From assembly GCA_022821685.1 (NCBI GenBank), contig JAJEDD010000012.1, positions 1 through 60,985 on the forward strand: 60,985 nucleotides of DNA, written 5' to 3'. The notes under the pieces were generated by a model that ran no database searches, was not told the origin of the DNA, and worked only from the letters and a program-made list of their open reading frames with translations. Both the position numbers and the translations under genes were made by a program. Position 1 is the stretch's first letter. Each line of letters opens with the position of its first letter. Shown here piece by piece: positions 18,026 to 26,774 of this stretch. The DNA comes from Acidimicrobiia bacterium. Lineage in GTDB: Bacteria; Actinomycetota; Acidimicrobiia; Acidimicrobiales; Aldehydirespiratoraceae.

Positions 18026-19276
18026 CTAGACCCTAGTATCAGCCCGCTCGAGTTCGCGGCGCAGCCGCTCAGAGAACACGGCAAGATTGTGGAATCCTCG
18101 ACGCCGGTTCCGGTCTGCCCCTCGAAAGACGATCACCTCGACCCCGATCTTCCGGCAGACGGTACACGGGCACTGCTGCCATGGTTTCGCTTCGAGTGTT
18201 CGCCGGTACTCGGTGCTCAGATCCTTGCTCGTGCCCAGCAGTTCGGCGTACTCAAGGATCGCATCGAGAACAGCCTCCACGCCAGCGCCGCCCTCGTCGT
18301 AGCTGCGCAGTCGACCCAGACAGTCACGCTCGAGCCTTCGAGCCGACCGCTGGTCGGCCAGTCCCGCGGTCACCAGTCGGCGGAGCCTGGTGTTGCCATC
18401 GACTTGAGGGATGCGAAGCGCTACGAAGCTGCCGTCGAGCGTGTAGTAGTTGTCCCTCTCGTCCATGAAGGCTTGGCGGAAGGGCGACGTGCTGTCGAAG
18501 CTCGTAACACCGAACCCGGCGAAGTCTTGCACATGCGCCGTGCGGGTGATGCCCAGAAGGTGCAACTCCACGTCAGGATCGAGGGCGACCGAAACCTCCT
18601 TGAGCGAGTCGAGGATGTCCGGGGTCTTGAGCGGCACCATCCCGCCAAGAGCAATCCGTCGATATCCGATGCTCTGCAGCCGTGTCACGGCTCCGGCGTA
18701 CGAGAGCGGACTCCAACCGTGCGCCACGGCCATCGGTTCGAACCGGCACTTGCGGACCCGGTGCAGGCGGAGGAACTCCGCTGCGAGATCGATGGTGAGG
18801 TCCTGACGGAAACGCCAGTCCTCCGGAACGTCGCTGGCGCTCTTCGTGTCCAGTTCAGCGTCGTAGCCGAAGATCAGGTGGTCCATTGTGATGCCCAGGT
18901 CCAAGCCGCACTCTTCATAGAAGTCCAGGACCTCCTCGACGGTGTACACAGGCTTGTGCTCGCGCACATAAGTGAACGCCCCGCAGTCGCCCATGATCCT
19001 GAGTCCTTCGCCTCGCTGATCGAGCCGGAAGAACCGTCTTGCGCCTCCCCGGTAGAGGCGGTTGCGCTGGGCCTCGGTGTACTTGGCCGCTGTGCCCCCG
19101 GGGAGGCCGTCGACGATCGGCTTCGATATCAGCAACCCGTCGTAGGGCGGGGGTTCGATGATCTCGTGGGCGTAGCGGTCGTCCCGCTGGCGCACGCGGT
19201 GGATCGATCGCCGCTCCGTGACGAAGTCGAAGCTCGGGTCCACCTGGTCTTGGCTGTCGGGAAAGTAGAACTGCAT
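18026..19276 (-). CDS. dpdA: DpdA-like DNA-guanine transglycosylase (TGT superfamily)
   Basis: A 416-residue TIM-barrel member of the tRNA-guanine transglycosylase superfamily, of the DpdA type that exchanges guanine for preQ0 in DNA. Both catalytic aspartates can be placed. D97 in IMGDCGAFTYV corresponds to the DSG motif of archaeal TGT, and D261 in SFDSTSPFRQAF corresponds to the nucleophile in FDSAS. The substrate-pocket ALGGMVPLK (209-217) is present. The zinc site is C369, C371, C374 and H396. ATG 19276 overlaps the upstream TGA (TGATG), indicating coupling. It differs from true Tgt in length and in the lack of the usual Tgt N terminus, and it stands with dpdB. Confidence 0.85.
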   Translation of the reverse strand: MQFYFPDSQDQVDPSFDFVTERRSIHRVRQRDDRYAHEIIEPPPYDGLLISKPIVDGLPGGTAAKYTEAQRNRLYRGGARRFFRLDQRGEGLRIMGDCGAFTYVREHKPVYTVEEVLDFYEECGLDLGITMDHLIFGYDAELDTKSASDVPEDWRFRQDLTIDLAAEFLRLHRVRKCRFEPMAVAHGWSPLSYAGAVTRLQSIGYRRIALGGMVPLKTPDILDSLKEVSVALDPDVELHLLGITRTAHVQDFAGFGVTSFDSTSPFRQAFMDERDNYYTLDGSFVALRIPQVDGNTRLRRLVTAGLADQRSARRLERDCLGRLRSYDEGGAGVEAVLDAILEYAELLGTSKDLSTEYRRTLEAKPWQQCPCTVCRKIGVEVIVFRGADRNRRRGFHNLAVFSERLRRELERADTRV

Positions 19277-20223
19277 CACGCCAGCGGTTGCCGGGCATCG
19301 TCGAAGAGTCGACCGAACCGAGCCTGCTCACAGGCATTGCCACAGTCCCGAAAACGACGGAGCGCCGCCGACTTGTTCGTGTTCGGGGCTTCCTCCAGGT
19401 GATCGAGAATCCACTCCACGATCACATCATCGCATTGTCGCCGCCGATCGAAGGAAGGCAGTTCACCGGCTCTCGCGGCCAGCGTGCCCAGGATGCTGCG
19501 GGCACTGTGAACATTGGGAGGCAGGGGGCTGCCTTCTGCCAGCACGGCCATGGCCGCACGGACACTGGTCGAGGAGAGCGAGCCACCGAGAGCGAGCCTG
19601 AGCCTGCCCGGTGCCGGCACCCAGCATTCCTCGAGTCCCGCCAGAGGAGTTCCGGCCGCGAAGATCATCACCCGTTCAGGATCACCTAGACGCTTGACAA
19701 GATCTGCCAGGTCTGCGGCCACTGCTTCGAGGTAGCTCCGTCCGATGCAGACCATCACGCTTGCGTCTGATCCGTGCTCTGCAAGATCGGCGAGACGGCG
19801 GGGATGATGGCGACCGAGAACGCCAGAGCGTGTCAGCCCATCCCACCAGTGCTGTCGAACTTGGTGGTTTGTTCCTGAGTCGAGGGCGTTGAGCACCGAG
19901 TCGGGGTGGCCGGCGGCAAAGGTGGCCCCGTAATGCGGCACCTCGTCGTGAAGGCCGACGAGACCGAGGCCAGCGGAGACAACGGAGACCCTGGTCCGTG
20001 CGTCCAAGGCACAGCGGGCTGCGAGTCCCATTCCAGCCTGCCAGTACTCACCCGCATACAGGTCGGCCGCGACACAGCGGCAAGGCGCGGCGGATACGAG
20101 GGCCGCCCACCGCTGGACCCGATCTGCGACCGGTGCCCAACCTACATTGCGCAGCCGCGGGAATCCGGGCTCCGGTGCGCGCTTACGGGCAGTGCATGAC
20201 AGGACGACATGAAGTGTCTGCAT
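19276..20223 (-). CDS. DUF6884-like protein, candidate DpdC
   Basis: A 315-residue protein. The N-terminal half has the pattern of DUF6884/YaaA-like proteins: VVLSCTARKR near the start (Cys 10), AADLYAGEYWQAG, VVSAGLGLVGLHDEVPHYGATF, then a C-terminal region with FAAGTPLAGLE. In dpd clusters the gene beside dpdA and dpdB often codes DpdC, which converts the inserted preQ0 to amido-7-deazaguanine. The position, directly upstream of and overlapping dpdA, supports that role, but the assignment of this sequence to DpdC is inference. The ATG at 20223 has only a weak ribosome-binding site. Confidence 0.55.
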   Translation of the reverse strand: MQTLHVVLSCTARKRAPEPGFPRLRNVGWAPVADRVQRWAALVSAAPCRCVAADLYAGEYWQAGMGLAARCALDARTRVSVVSAGLGLVGLHDEVPHYGATFAAGHPDSVLNALDSGTNHQVRQHWWDGLTRSGVLGRHHPRRLADLAEHGSDASVMVCIGRSYLEAVAADLADLVKRLGDPERVMIFAAGTPLAGLEECWVPAPGRLRLALGGSLSSTSVRAAMAVLAEGSPLPPNVHSARSILGTLAARAGELPSFDRRRQCDDVIVEWILDHLEEAPNTNKSAALRRFRDCGNACEQARFGRLFDDARQPLA

Positions 20224-20290
20224 CGACCGAGGAACTCAATGATGCACTCGCTGCGTCGCGCATGCCGAAGCGGCGGCAGGCAACGAGCGG

Positions 20291-21403
20291 CTACTCGTCC
20301 TGTTCCGGGTCGGCCAGCAGGCGCAAGTTCGCATCCCAGTTCGCACCTCGCCTCAGGTTCCGCCGCATGGTCGTCAGCTCATCTACGACAAGTTGCCGAC
20401 CTGCGGACGTGTCAAGGCTCTTGGCGGTCCAGTCTCGCTTCCAGAACTCAGGATCGAGGTAGGCGAGGATGTTGTCCTCGATCTCCGTCCGCGCGGCATC
20501 GGGATCCGCCAAGTCGATGTCACCTCGGTCAGCAAGCGGCACGAGATCCTCGATCACGAATGTTGTCAGCGTCACAAGCCCCACCTTCTGCAGCAACTTC
20601 GACTCTCGAGTCCACAGGTCGGGCCAGCGGTCTTTGACAGCCGACCACAGGGTGAAGAAGAACTCGATGAGCGAGTCGTCGTTGGCAAGGTCCGGGAGGT
20701 TCTTCTTCTGAATCGCTGCGATGGCCTGCTCGACAGAGGCCGGGCGAATCAGGTTCGTTCGATCGGCGTCCGCATCGGTCGGCTCTGTCGGCCACTCGAC
20801 AAACTTGTAGAAGGGCGACTCAGGGGAACTGTCGACCACCCCGACGAAGGTGTGCCGACCGAGCCCGATTCTCGCCGTCTTGAGTCGGTCCGCGAGTTTC
20901 TCGTCCTCGTATCGAAGGGCGAGAAGCTTCACATGATCTGTCGGCACTTTGGATGCTTTGCTGTTGACCACTAGGAATTGGAACGCTATCTCTTCATCCT
21001 CTGGGTTGATCAGCGCCACAACGTTCAGTGGCAAGCCTGGGTCGTGTTTCTCGACTCCGTACAGTCGGTGCTGTCCGTCGATGACGAGTCCGGGTCGGGG
21101 ATTGGCATCTGCCGGAATGGTGAGAGTTGCGCATGCCCCGATCGGCGGCTCCTCAAGGTCGGGCACTTGAAGCGCCACAACGAGGGCGGTCGGGATCGTG
21201 TTGCGCTCATCCTGTTGGAGGAAGCGTGCGATCGCCCGAACTCTGGATTCATTCCGAAGGCGTTGGTGCCCCGTGCCCTCATGTTTCAACCTTTCGACCT
21301 CGGCCCATTTCGCTACGTCTCCCGCTGGAGCGACGAAGGATGCCAACATGGGGCCGACGCCAACCCGCTGACGGCTGAAGATTGCTGAGTACTCATAGAC
21401 CAT
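20291..21403 (-). CDS. Second DGQHR-motif protein (DndB-like)
   Basis: A 370-residue protein with the DndB signature DGQHR at 109-113 (GLVIDGQHRLYG). LNVVALINPEDEEIAFQFLVVNSK follows, with the NSK motif common to the family. It differs clearly from the other DGQQR protein in the island, being closer to general DGQHR-domain proteins than to DpdB. ATG 21403 is preferred because GGAG lies 8 bases upstream. ATG 21418, which overlaps the HNH stop as TGATG, is the alternative and would add five residues. DndB in phosphorothioation systems is a DNA-binding ATPase regulator. Its job here is unknown; it is probably coupled to the HNH gene. Confidence 0.72.
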   Translation of the reverse strand: MVYEYSAIFSRQRVGVGPMLASFVAPAGDVAKWAEVERLKHEGTGHQRLRNESRVRAIARFLQQDERNTIPTALVVALQVPDLEEPPIGACATLTIPADANPRPGLVIDGQHRLYGVEKHDPGLPLNVVALINPEDEEIAFQFLVVNSKASKVPTDHVKLLALRYEDEKLADRLKTARIGLGRHTFVGVVDSSPESPFYKFVEWPTEPTDADADRTNLIRPASVEQAIAAIQKKNLPDLANDDSLIEFFFTLWSAVKDRWPDLWTRESKLLQKVGLVTLTTFVIEDLVPLADRGDIDLADPDAARTEIEDNILAYLDPEFWKRDWTAKSLDTSAGRQLVVDELTTMRRNLRRGANWDANLRLLADPEQDE

Positions 21404-21417
21404 CTCTCGTTCTCCCA

Positions 21418-22198
21418 TCAATAGCTGAACTCCAAATTGAACAGGTCCACGGCCGTTGCCTCGTTCAGCACGACCGGACGATCAGGCCGACCGAGCTTAA
21501 GGTAGGCGTCTCGAAGGCTGCAATCCTCGTCTCGGGCCAGTTGCTTCGCGGCGCGGGCCTGTACCGCGAATCTCATTACTTTAGGTATGTATTCGATAGC
21601 TTGCACTCCCAAGCCAGCTACGTAGGACTGGACCGGGTACATGGCCCAGGAAGGCTTGTCGGCTTTGGCCTCGTTGCACGATTGGCAGGCCCCAAGGAGA
21701 TTCTCAAGGTCAGAGTTTCCCCCGTAGGCACGCGGCCACACATGATCGAGCGTCAAGGCTCGGTGGCCGTCCGCGCTGGAGTCCACCTCAGTTCCGCAGA
21801 GGTAGCAATACGGCATCTCTCGCATGGCCCAGGAGGTGACCGATCGGCGGACGGGGTCGCTGATTGGCTGACTTGCTGAGCGGATCGCTGGCAGCAGGCG
21901 TTCGTACACATCACCTGCCAACATGTAATCCACCACCATCGTTTCGATGATCGCCTGTTTAATCTCTGTCTCCGCAGCTGGGAGGTCGTGTCTATCGATC
22001 AGCACTTGTCCGGCCGAGATGAGGCGCCGCGTCAATTGCAGGCTGACCATCTCCTGGAACGCCTCCACCCAGGCGTCTCCTCGATTCGACGCGAGCAAGG
22101 CATTGCCGAGACGGCTCCAGCGTTGCCCCCCGGCCGTCGAGATGGTGGTCGAGGAGATAGCGGGCCAAATGCTGGCCGTTGGTCTCGTAGGGATGCAT
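21418..22198 (-). pseudogene. HNH endonuclease gene with an apparent frameshift
   Basis: From ATG 22198 (GGGAGG just upstream) the reading begins MHPYETNGQHLARYLLDHH and then leaves frame. From about 22125 another frame continues as RWSRLGNALLASN to the stop at 21418. The switch is at a run of six C (22126-22131, G on the coding strand). Removing one base joins the halves into a 259-residue protein. The C-terminal half has a clear HNH/zinc fold: YCYLCGTEVD, ALTLDHVWPRAYGGNSDLENLL and ACQSCNEAKAD. It is the first gene of the minus-strand island operon. Either it is a true mutation, or a switchable tract, or a sequencing error in the homopolymer. Confidence 0.72.
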
Positions 22199-22223
22199 TC
22201 CGACCTCCCGTGGCTTGGCTGAT

Positions 22224-23204
22224 TCAGGGGGCCAGTAGGCCGATGTTTGTTCGGGCTCTCTCCAGGGTTACCGCGGCTATTGATTGGGCTTTGTCGGCGC
22301 CCAGCTTCAGGAGCCGGGCTGTCTCGGCCGGGTCGGCCTCCAGTTCGGCGAAGCGGGATTGAATGGGGCGCAGCAGCTCGACCACCGCTTCGGCTGTGTC
22401 GGCCTTGAGCGGCCCGTACATCGAGTAGCCCTCGGCAACCTGTTCGGGGGTTCGGCCGGTGGCCGCGCCCAGTATCGAAAGCAGGTTCGACACTCCCGGT
22501 TTGGCCGCGGTGTCGTAGCGCACCTCGGACTCGCTGTCGGTGACCGCCGACTTGATCTTGCGCACCACTAGGGCCGGGTCGTCGAGCAGGTCGACCGAGC
22601 CCCGGGGCGAGTCCAGTGACTTCGACATCTTGTCGGTGGGGCTCTGCAGGTCCATCACCCGGGCCCCGGCCGCGGGCACCACCGCCGCGGGCAGCTTGAA
22701 GGTGGGGCCGTAGCGCGAGTTGAACCGCTCCGCGATGTCGCGGGTGAGCTCGATGTGCTGGCGCTGATCGTCGCCCACCGGCACCTCGTCGGCGTCGTAC
22801 AGCAAGATGTCGGCCGCCTGCAGCGCGGGGTAGGTGAACAGCCCGGCCGAGATGAACTCCTGGCGGCCCGACTTGTCTTTGAACTGGGTCATCCGGCTCA
22901 GCTCCCCGAACGACACCGTGCATTCCAGCAGCCAGGCGCACTCGGTGTGCTCGCGCACGTGGCTCTGCACGAAGATCGTGCAAACGTCGGGGTCCAAGCC
23001 GGCGGCCATCAGCAGCTGCGACATCCGCAGCGTCGCCTTGCCCAGCGCGCCGGGCTCCTGGGGCACGGTCACCGCGTGGAGGTCCACGACCGGGTGGAAG
23101 GCGTCGGCGGTGTGCTGGATCCTCGCCCAGTTGCGGATCGCGCCCAGGTAGTTGCCGAGGTGCAGATCGCCGCTGGGCTGGATGCCCGAAAGGACCCTGG
23201 TCAT
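22224..23204 (-). CDS. trpS: Tryptophanyl-tRNA synthetase
   Basis: A class I aminoacyl-tRNA synthetase that charges tRNA-Trp. The protein is 326 aa, the normal bacterial length. The HIGH-type motif is SGDLHLGNYLGAI at the N terminus and the KMSKS loop is PTDKMSKSLDSP. Family blocks TYPALQAADILLYDADEVPVG and DDQRQHIELTRDIAERFN are intact. A TACGCT box lies 8 bases before the ATG on the minus strand, suggesting a leaderless mRNA. It is the first chromosomal housekeeping gene beyond the Dpd island, whose promoter-proximal end lies 25 bases after the trpS stop. Confidence 0.97.
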   Translation of the reverse strand: MTRVLSGIQPSGDLHLGNYLGAIRNWARIQHTADAFHPVVDLHAVTVPQEPGALGKATLRMSQLLMAAGLDPDVCTIFVQSHVREHTECAWLLECTVSFGELSRMTQFKDKSGRQEFISAGLFTYPALQAADILLYDADEVPVGDDQRQHIELTRDIAERFNSRYGPTFKLPAAVVPAAGARVMDLQSPTDKMSKSLDSPRGSVDLLDDPALVVRKIKSAVTDSESEVRYDTAAKPGVSNLLSILGAATGRTPEQVAEGYSMYGPLKADTAEAVVELLRPIQSRFAELEADPAETARLLKLGADKAQSIAAVTLERARTNIGLLAP

Positions 23205-23218
23205 GGCCCGCCAGCGTA

Positions 23219-23287
23219 ATGTCCGCTCTTATTCGCTCCGCTCGCGCCGCGGCCTTGGCCGGTGGCCCGGTCGCTCGGCCTCTGGGA
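23219..23287 (+). repeat. Dispersed element, copy 4 (degenerate)
   Basis: CCGCTCTTATTCGCTCCGCT, then GCCGCGGCCTTGGCC, GGTCGCTCGGCCTCTGGGAG: recognisable core and right end with many changes. It is the only copy in a divergent promoter region (trpS/scpA). Confidence 0.65.
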
Positions 23288-23301
23288 GTAATCTCACGCT
23301 G

Positions 23302-24132
23302 ATGGCCCTCAAGGTGACTGCACCGGCCCGCGGTGGCCCGCCAACCGGATACCAGGTGTCGACGCCTGCCTACAGCGGACCGTTCGACGTGCTGCTGCAG
23401 CTCATCCTGCGCGAGCAGGTGGAGATCTACGACGTCGAGATCGCCCGCATCGTCGATGCCTTCCTGGCCGAGATCGAACAGGCGCCGGAGTGCGACCTGG
23501 AGACGGCCACCGAGTTCCTGCTGATCGCTGCCACCCTGATCGAGTTGAAGGTCAAACGCCTGCTGCCCGCCGAGGGCACCACCGAGCTCGACGACGAACT
23601 GGAGGCCGTCTCCGAGCGGGATCTGCTGCTGGCCCGCCTCCTGGAGGGCAACACCTTCCGGGACGCGTCCCGCGCGCTGCGGCGGCTCTTCGAGGAGGCC
23701 TCCCGCAGTCGGCCCCGCACCGCGGGCGTCACCGAGGAGCGCTGGCTCATGCTGGCTCCCGACGGGCTGGAGGCGGTGTCGCCCCCCGATGTTCGCGCCG
23801 CCTACCTGCGGGCCGCCGCCCCCCGGCCCGAGCCGCGGGTGGACACCACCCACATCACCCCCATCTCGCTGACGGTGGGCGACGCGGTGGCCGAGCTGAT
23901 CGAGGAGCTGGCCGTGCAACGGCGGGCCACGTTCCGGCGCCTAACCGCGGGCATCGACGACCGCCTGGAGCTCGTGGTGCGGTTCCTGGCCATTCTCGAG
24001 CTGGTCAAGCAGGGACTGGCCGACGTCCAGCAGGCCATCACCTTCGGCGACATCGTCATCTCGTGGACCGGCGGCGACGATGCCGAGGCCCGCGAGGCCG
24101 CACTGGCCGCCGTCGACGCCTACGAAGGCTGA
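23302..24132 (+). CDS. scpA: Segregation and condensation protein A
   Basis: The kleisin subunit of the SMC-ScpAB condensin. The protein is 276 aa. The N-terminal block YSGPFDVLLQLILREQVEIYDVEIARIVDAFL binds the SMC neck, and the TEFLLIAATLIELKVKRLLP helix follows. The C-terminal winged helix, binding the SMC cap, is in RLELVVRFLAILELVKQGLADVQQ. TAATCT lies 7 bases before the ATG, suggesting a leaderless mRNA. It is followed by scpB 17 bases later. Confidence 0.95.
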   Translation: MALKVTAPARGGPPTGYQVSTPAYSGPFDVLLQLILREQVEIYDVEIARIVDAFLAEIEQAPECDLETATEFLLIAATLIELKVKRLLPAEGTTELDDELEAVSERDLLLARLLEGNTFRDASRALRRLFEEASRSRPRTAGVTEERWLMLAPDGLEAVSPPDVRAAYLRAAAPRPEPRVDTTHITPISLTVGDAVAELIEELAVQRRATFRRLTAGIDDRLELVVRFLAILELVKQGLADVQQAITFGDIVISWTGGDDAEAREAALAAVDAYEG

Positions 24133-24149
24133 GCGGCCCGACCGGCACG

Positions 24150-24818
24150 ATGACGAGCACTCCCGTCCCCGACACCCCGTCTGGCGGATCCATTGCGGCT
24201 GCGCTTGAGGCGGTGCTGCTGCTGGCTGACGAGCCGGTGTCGCCGCAGGTGCTGGCGGCCGTGGTTGGGGCCTCGACCGAGCAGGTGCGCGCTGCCTGCG
24301 ATGCGCTGGCCGCCGAGTACGAGGCGCAGGGTCGGGGCTTCGTGCTGGCCCGGGTGGCGGGCGGCTACCGATACCAGACGGCGCCCAGCCAGGACGACTT
24401 TGTGGAGCGGTTCGTGCGCGACGGCCACGGCGCCCGCCTGTCGGCCGCGGCGCTCGAGACCCTGGCGGTGGTGGCCTACAAGCAGCCGGTGTCGCGCCAT
24501 CAGGTGGCCGAGATCCGGGGCGTGAACGTCGACGGGGTGATGCGGACGCTGCGCCGCCGCGGCTACATCGACGAGATCGCCCGGCTCCCGGGACCGGGTC
24601 AGGCGGCGCTGTACGGCACCACATCGCAGTTCTTGGAGCATCTGGGCCTCGACTCGCTCGACGACTTGCCCCCGCTCGGCGAGTTCGTTCCCAACCCCGA
24701 AGCGGTCGAAGCCATGGAGCGCCGCCTCAGGGTGGTGCCCGACCCCGATACCGGCCCCGACCCCGATACCGGCCCCGACTCCGGCCCCGGCCCCGATCCG
24801 GGCAGCCGCGATCAGTGA
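24150..24818 (+). CDS. scpB: Segregation and condensation protein B
   Basis: A dimeric winged-helix partner of ScpA and SMC. The protein is 222 aa. Two winged-helix domains are visible: AALEAVLLLADEPVSPQVLA at the N terminus and LSAAALETLAVVAYKQPVSRHQVAEIRGVN with the RGYIDEIARLPGPGQAALYGTT wing. The C-terminal tail is a low-complexity proline/aspartate stretch made of repeated PDPDTG units, coded by short tandem DNA repeats near 24738-24800. The tail is outside the conserved fold. Confidence 0.94.
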   Translation: MTSTPVPDTPSGGSIAAALEAVLLLADEPVSPQVLAAVVGASTEQVRAACDALAAEYEAQGRGFVLARVAGGYRYQTAPSQDDFVERFVRDGHGARLSAAALETLAVVAYKQPVSRHQVAEIRGVNVDGVMRTLRRRGYIDEIARLPGPGQAALYGTTSQFLEHLGLDSLDDLPPLGEFVPNPEAVEAMERRLRVVPDPDTGPDPDTGPDSGPGPDPGSRDQ

Positions 24819-24924
24819 CGGTCCGGATGCCCACCAGCCTCGACGGCGAGCACTCGGTGGTGACGGCGGCTGCAAGGCATCGGCGGCCCGCCGAGGATCA
24901 CAGGCTCGACCGCGCGCGGCGCCG

Positions 24925-25698
24925 GTGACGCAAGCCGAGGGTGAGCGCCTGCAGAAGGTGCTGGCCCGCCAGGGAATCGGAAGCCGGCGGGCCTGCGAGG
25001 AGCTGATCGCCGAGGGCCGGGTGCTCGTCGACGGCGCCGCGGCCCGGCTGGGCGCCCGCATCGACGCGGCTCGGGCGGTGGTGGAGGTGGACGGCGTGGT
25101 GGTGGGCGTGCGCCCCGACCTCGTCCACTACCTGCTCAACAAGCCCGCAGGCGCGGTGACCACCGCCCAGGATCCGCAGGGTCGGCCCACCGTCACCGAG
25201 CTCGTCCCCGCCGAGCCCCGCGTCTTCCCGGTCGGGCGCCTCGACCTGCACACCGAGGGGCTGCTGATACTCACCAACGACGGCGACCTCGCCCACCGCC
25301 TGACCCATCCGTCGTACGGCATCGAGAAGGAATACCTCGCCCATGTGACAGGGGCGCCGAAGCGGGCCGCGGTCCGGGCCCTGCGCCAGGGCGTCGAGCT
25401 CGACGACGGGCCCACCGCCCCCGCCCGGGTGGCGCAGGTGGCGCCCGACGTGCTGCGCATCACCGTCCACGAGGGCCGCAACCGCCTGATCCGCAGAATG
25501 TGCGAGGCGGTGGGTCACCCGGTGCGTCGCCTGGTGCGCACCAGGATCGGGCCGTTGGCCGACCGCCGCCTCGCCCCCGGCGCCTGGCGTCCGCTGACCC
25601 CCGCCGAGACCAGAAGCCTCGAGAAGGCCGCAATCGCTCGCCTACCCGCTCGGCCTCCAGGGCGTGCGGGACTGAAGGCGGGCGGATCGCACCGGTAG
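24925..25698 (+). CDS. rluB: 23S rRNA pseudouridine synthase RluB family
   Basis: An S4 domain (RLQKVLARQGIGSRRACEELI) followed by a pseudouridine synthase domain of the RsuA/RluB group. The catalytic aspartate is in FPVGRLDLHTEGLLILTNDG, and the EGRNRLIRRMCEAVGHPV motif closes the domain. GTG 24925. The last 25 or so residues are not conserved: after LEKAAIARL the code passes through the right end of a dispersed repeat element, so the C terminus appears to have been extended or replaced by repeat-derived sequence. Confidence 0.92.
   Translation: MTQAEGERLQKVLARQGIGSRRACEELIAEGRVLVDGAAARLGARIDAARAVVEVDGVVVGVRPDLVHYLLNKPAGAVTTAQDPQGRPTVTELVPAEPRVFPVGRLDLHTEGLLILTNDGDLAHRLTHPSYGIEKEYLAHVTGAPKRAAVRALRQGVELDDGPTAPARVAQVAPDVLRITVHEGRNRLIRRMCEAVGHPVRRLVRTRIGPLADRRLAPGAWRPLTPAETRSLEKAAIARLPARPPGRAGLKAGGSHR
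25632..25663 (+). repeat. Dispersed element, copy 5 (right end only), within the rluB 3' end
   Basis: AATCGCTCGCCTACCCGCTC followed by GGCCTCCAGGGCG matches the right terminal inverted repeat seen at 4313-4345 and 49450-49478. It is translated as the C-terminal tail of RluB. Confidence 0.65.
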
Positions 25699-25709
25699 CA
25701 TCGCTGCCT

Positions 25710-26774
25710 ATGGCCCCGACCCGCAGCGCCGTCATCGCTGGCACCGGCCTCATCGGGGGCTCGGTGGGGATGGCCCTGCGCAAGGCCGGATGGCAGGTGA
25801 CCGGCATCGAGCCCGACCCGCAGCGAGCCGAGGCCGCGCTGGCCGCCGGCGCGGTGGACGGCATCGGCGGGCCCGGCCCCTGCGACCTCGCCGTGGTGGC
25901 CACGCCCCCCTCGGCGCTGGCCGGGGTGGCCCAGCAGCTGCTCGACGCAGGCGCGGCCCTCGTCACCGATGTGGGCAGCGTGAAGGCGCCGGTTTGCGCC
26001 GCGGTGGGCGATCCCCGCTTCGTGGGCGGCCATCCCATGGCCGGCAGCGAGCAGGACGGCCTGGACGGCGCCCATCCCGACCTGTTCCGCGACGCGGTCT
26101 GGGTGCTCACCCCCACCGCCAGCACCGACGACGCGGCCCTGGCCCAGGTGCGCGACGTCGTGTCGCAGCTGGGCGCCCAGCCGATCGCGCTCGCCCCGGA
26201 GCGCCACGACGCGCTGGTGGCGGTGGTCTCCCACGTTCCCCATCTCACCGCGGCCGTGCTGATGCGCATCGCCGAGGGCCGCTCCAGCGAGCATCGCGCC
26301 CTGCTGCGGCTCGCGGCCGGCGGCTTCCGCGACATGACCCGAGTAGCGGCCGGCCATCCCGCCATCTGGCCCGAGATCTGCGTCGAGAACCGGGCCGCCA
26401 TCACCGACGTGCTCGACGAACTGCTCGACGAGCTGGTCGAGATGCGCCTGATCGTCTCCGGGAGGGACCGCGACGAGCTGCTGGCCCGGCTGGAGTCGGC
26501 CCGCGCCAGCCGGCGAAGCCTGGCCGTCGGCGCGCCCGAGCCCTCCCGTCTGGCCGAGGTGCGCATCGCCATCCGCGACCAGAAGGGCGAGCTGGCCAGG
26601 ATCACCACTCTCGCCGCCGACCTCGACGTCAACCTCTACGACCTCGAGATCGCCCACTCCGCCGAGGGATCCCGCGGGGTGGTGCTGGCTCTGGTCGACA
26701 GCGAGGCGGCGGAGGGATTCGCACAGAGCCTGGCCGACGCCGGCTACCGGCCGTCGCTCAAATTGCTCGGATGA
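25710..26774 (+). CDS. tyrA: Prephenate dehydrogenase with ACT domain
   Basis: NAD-dependent step of tyrosine synthesis, prephenate to 4-hydroxyphenylpyruvate. The protein is 354 aa. The Rossmann loop is VIAGTGLIGGSVGMALRKAG; the GGHPMAGSEQDGLDGA block carries the catalytic histidine, and VSHVPHLTAAVL follows. Residues from about 275 form an ACT domain (VRIAIRDQKGELARITTLA), probably the site of feedback control by an aromatic amino acid. TAGCAT lies 8 bases before the ATG. The stop overlaps aroA (ATGA). Confidence 0.93.
   Translation: MAPTRSAVIAGTGLIGGSVGMALRKAGWQVTGIEPDPQRAEAALAAGAVDGIGGPGPCDLAVVATPPSALAGVAQQLLDAGAALVTDVGSVKAPVCAAVGDPRFVGGHPMAGSEQDGLDGAHPDLFRDAVWVLTPTASTDDAALAQVRDVVSQLGAQPIALAPERHDALVAVVSHVPHLTAAVLMRIAEGRSSEHRALLRLAAGGFRDMTRVAAGHPAIWPEICVENRAAITDVLDELLDELVEMRLIVSGRDRDELLARLESARASRRSLAVGAPEPSRLAEVRIAIRDQKGELARITTLAADLDVNLYDLEIAHSAEGSRGVVLALVDSEAAEGFAQSLADAGYRPSLKLLG

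Noticed and set aside
18026..19276. Reading the TGT-like gene as the tRNA enzyme Tgt of queuosine synthesis
   Set aside because: It lies beside a DpdB-like gene, differs from Tgt at the N terminus, and no queA or other queuosine genes are adjacent.
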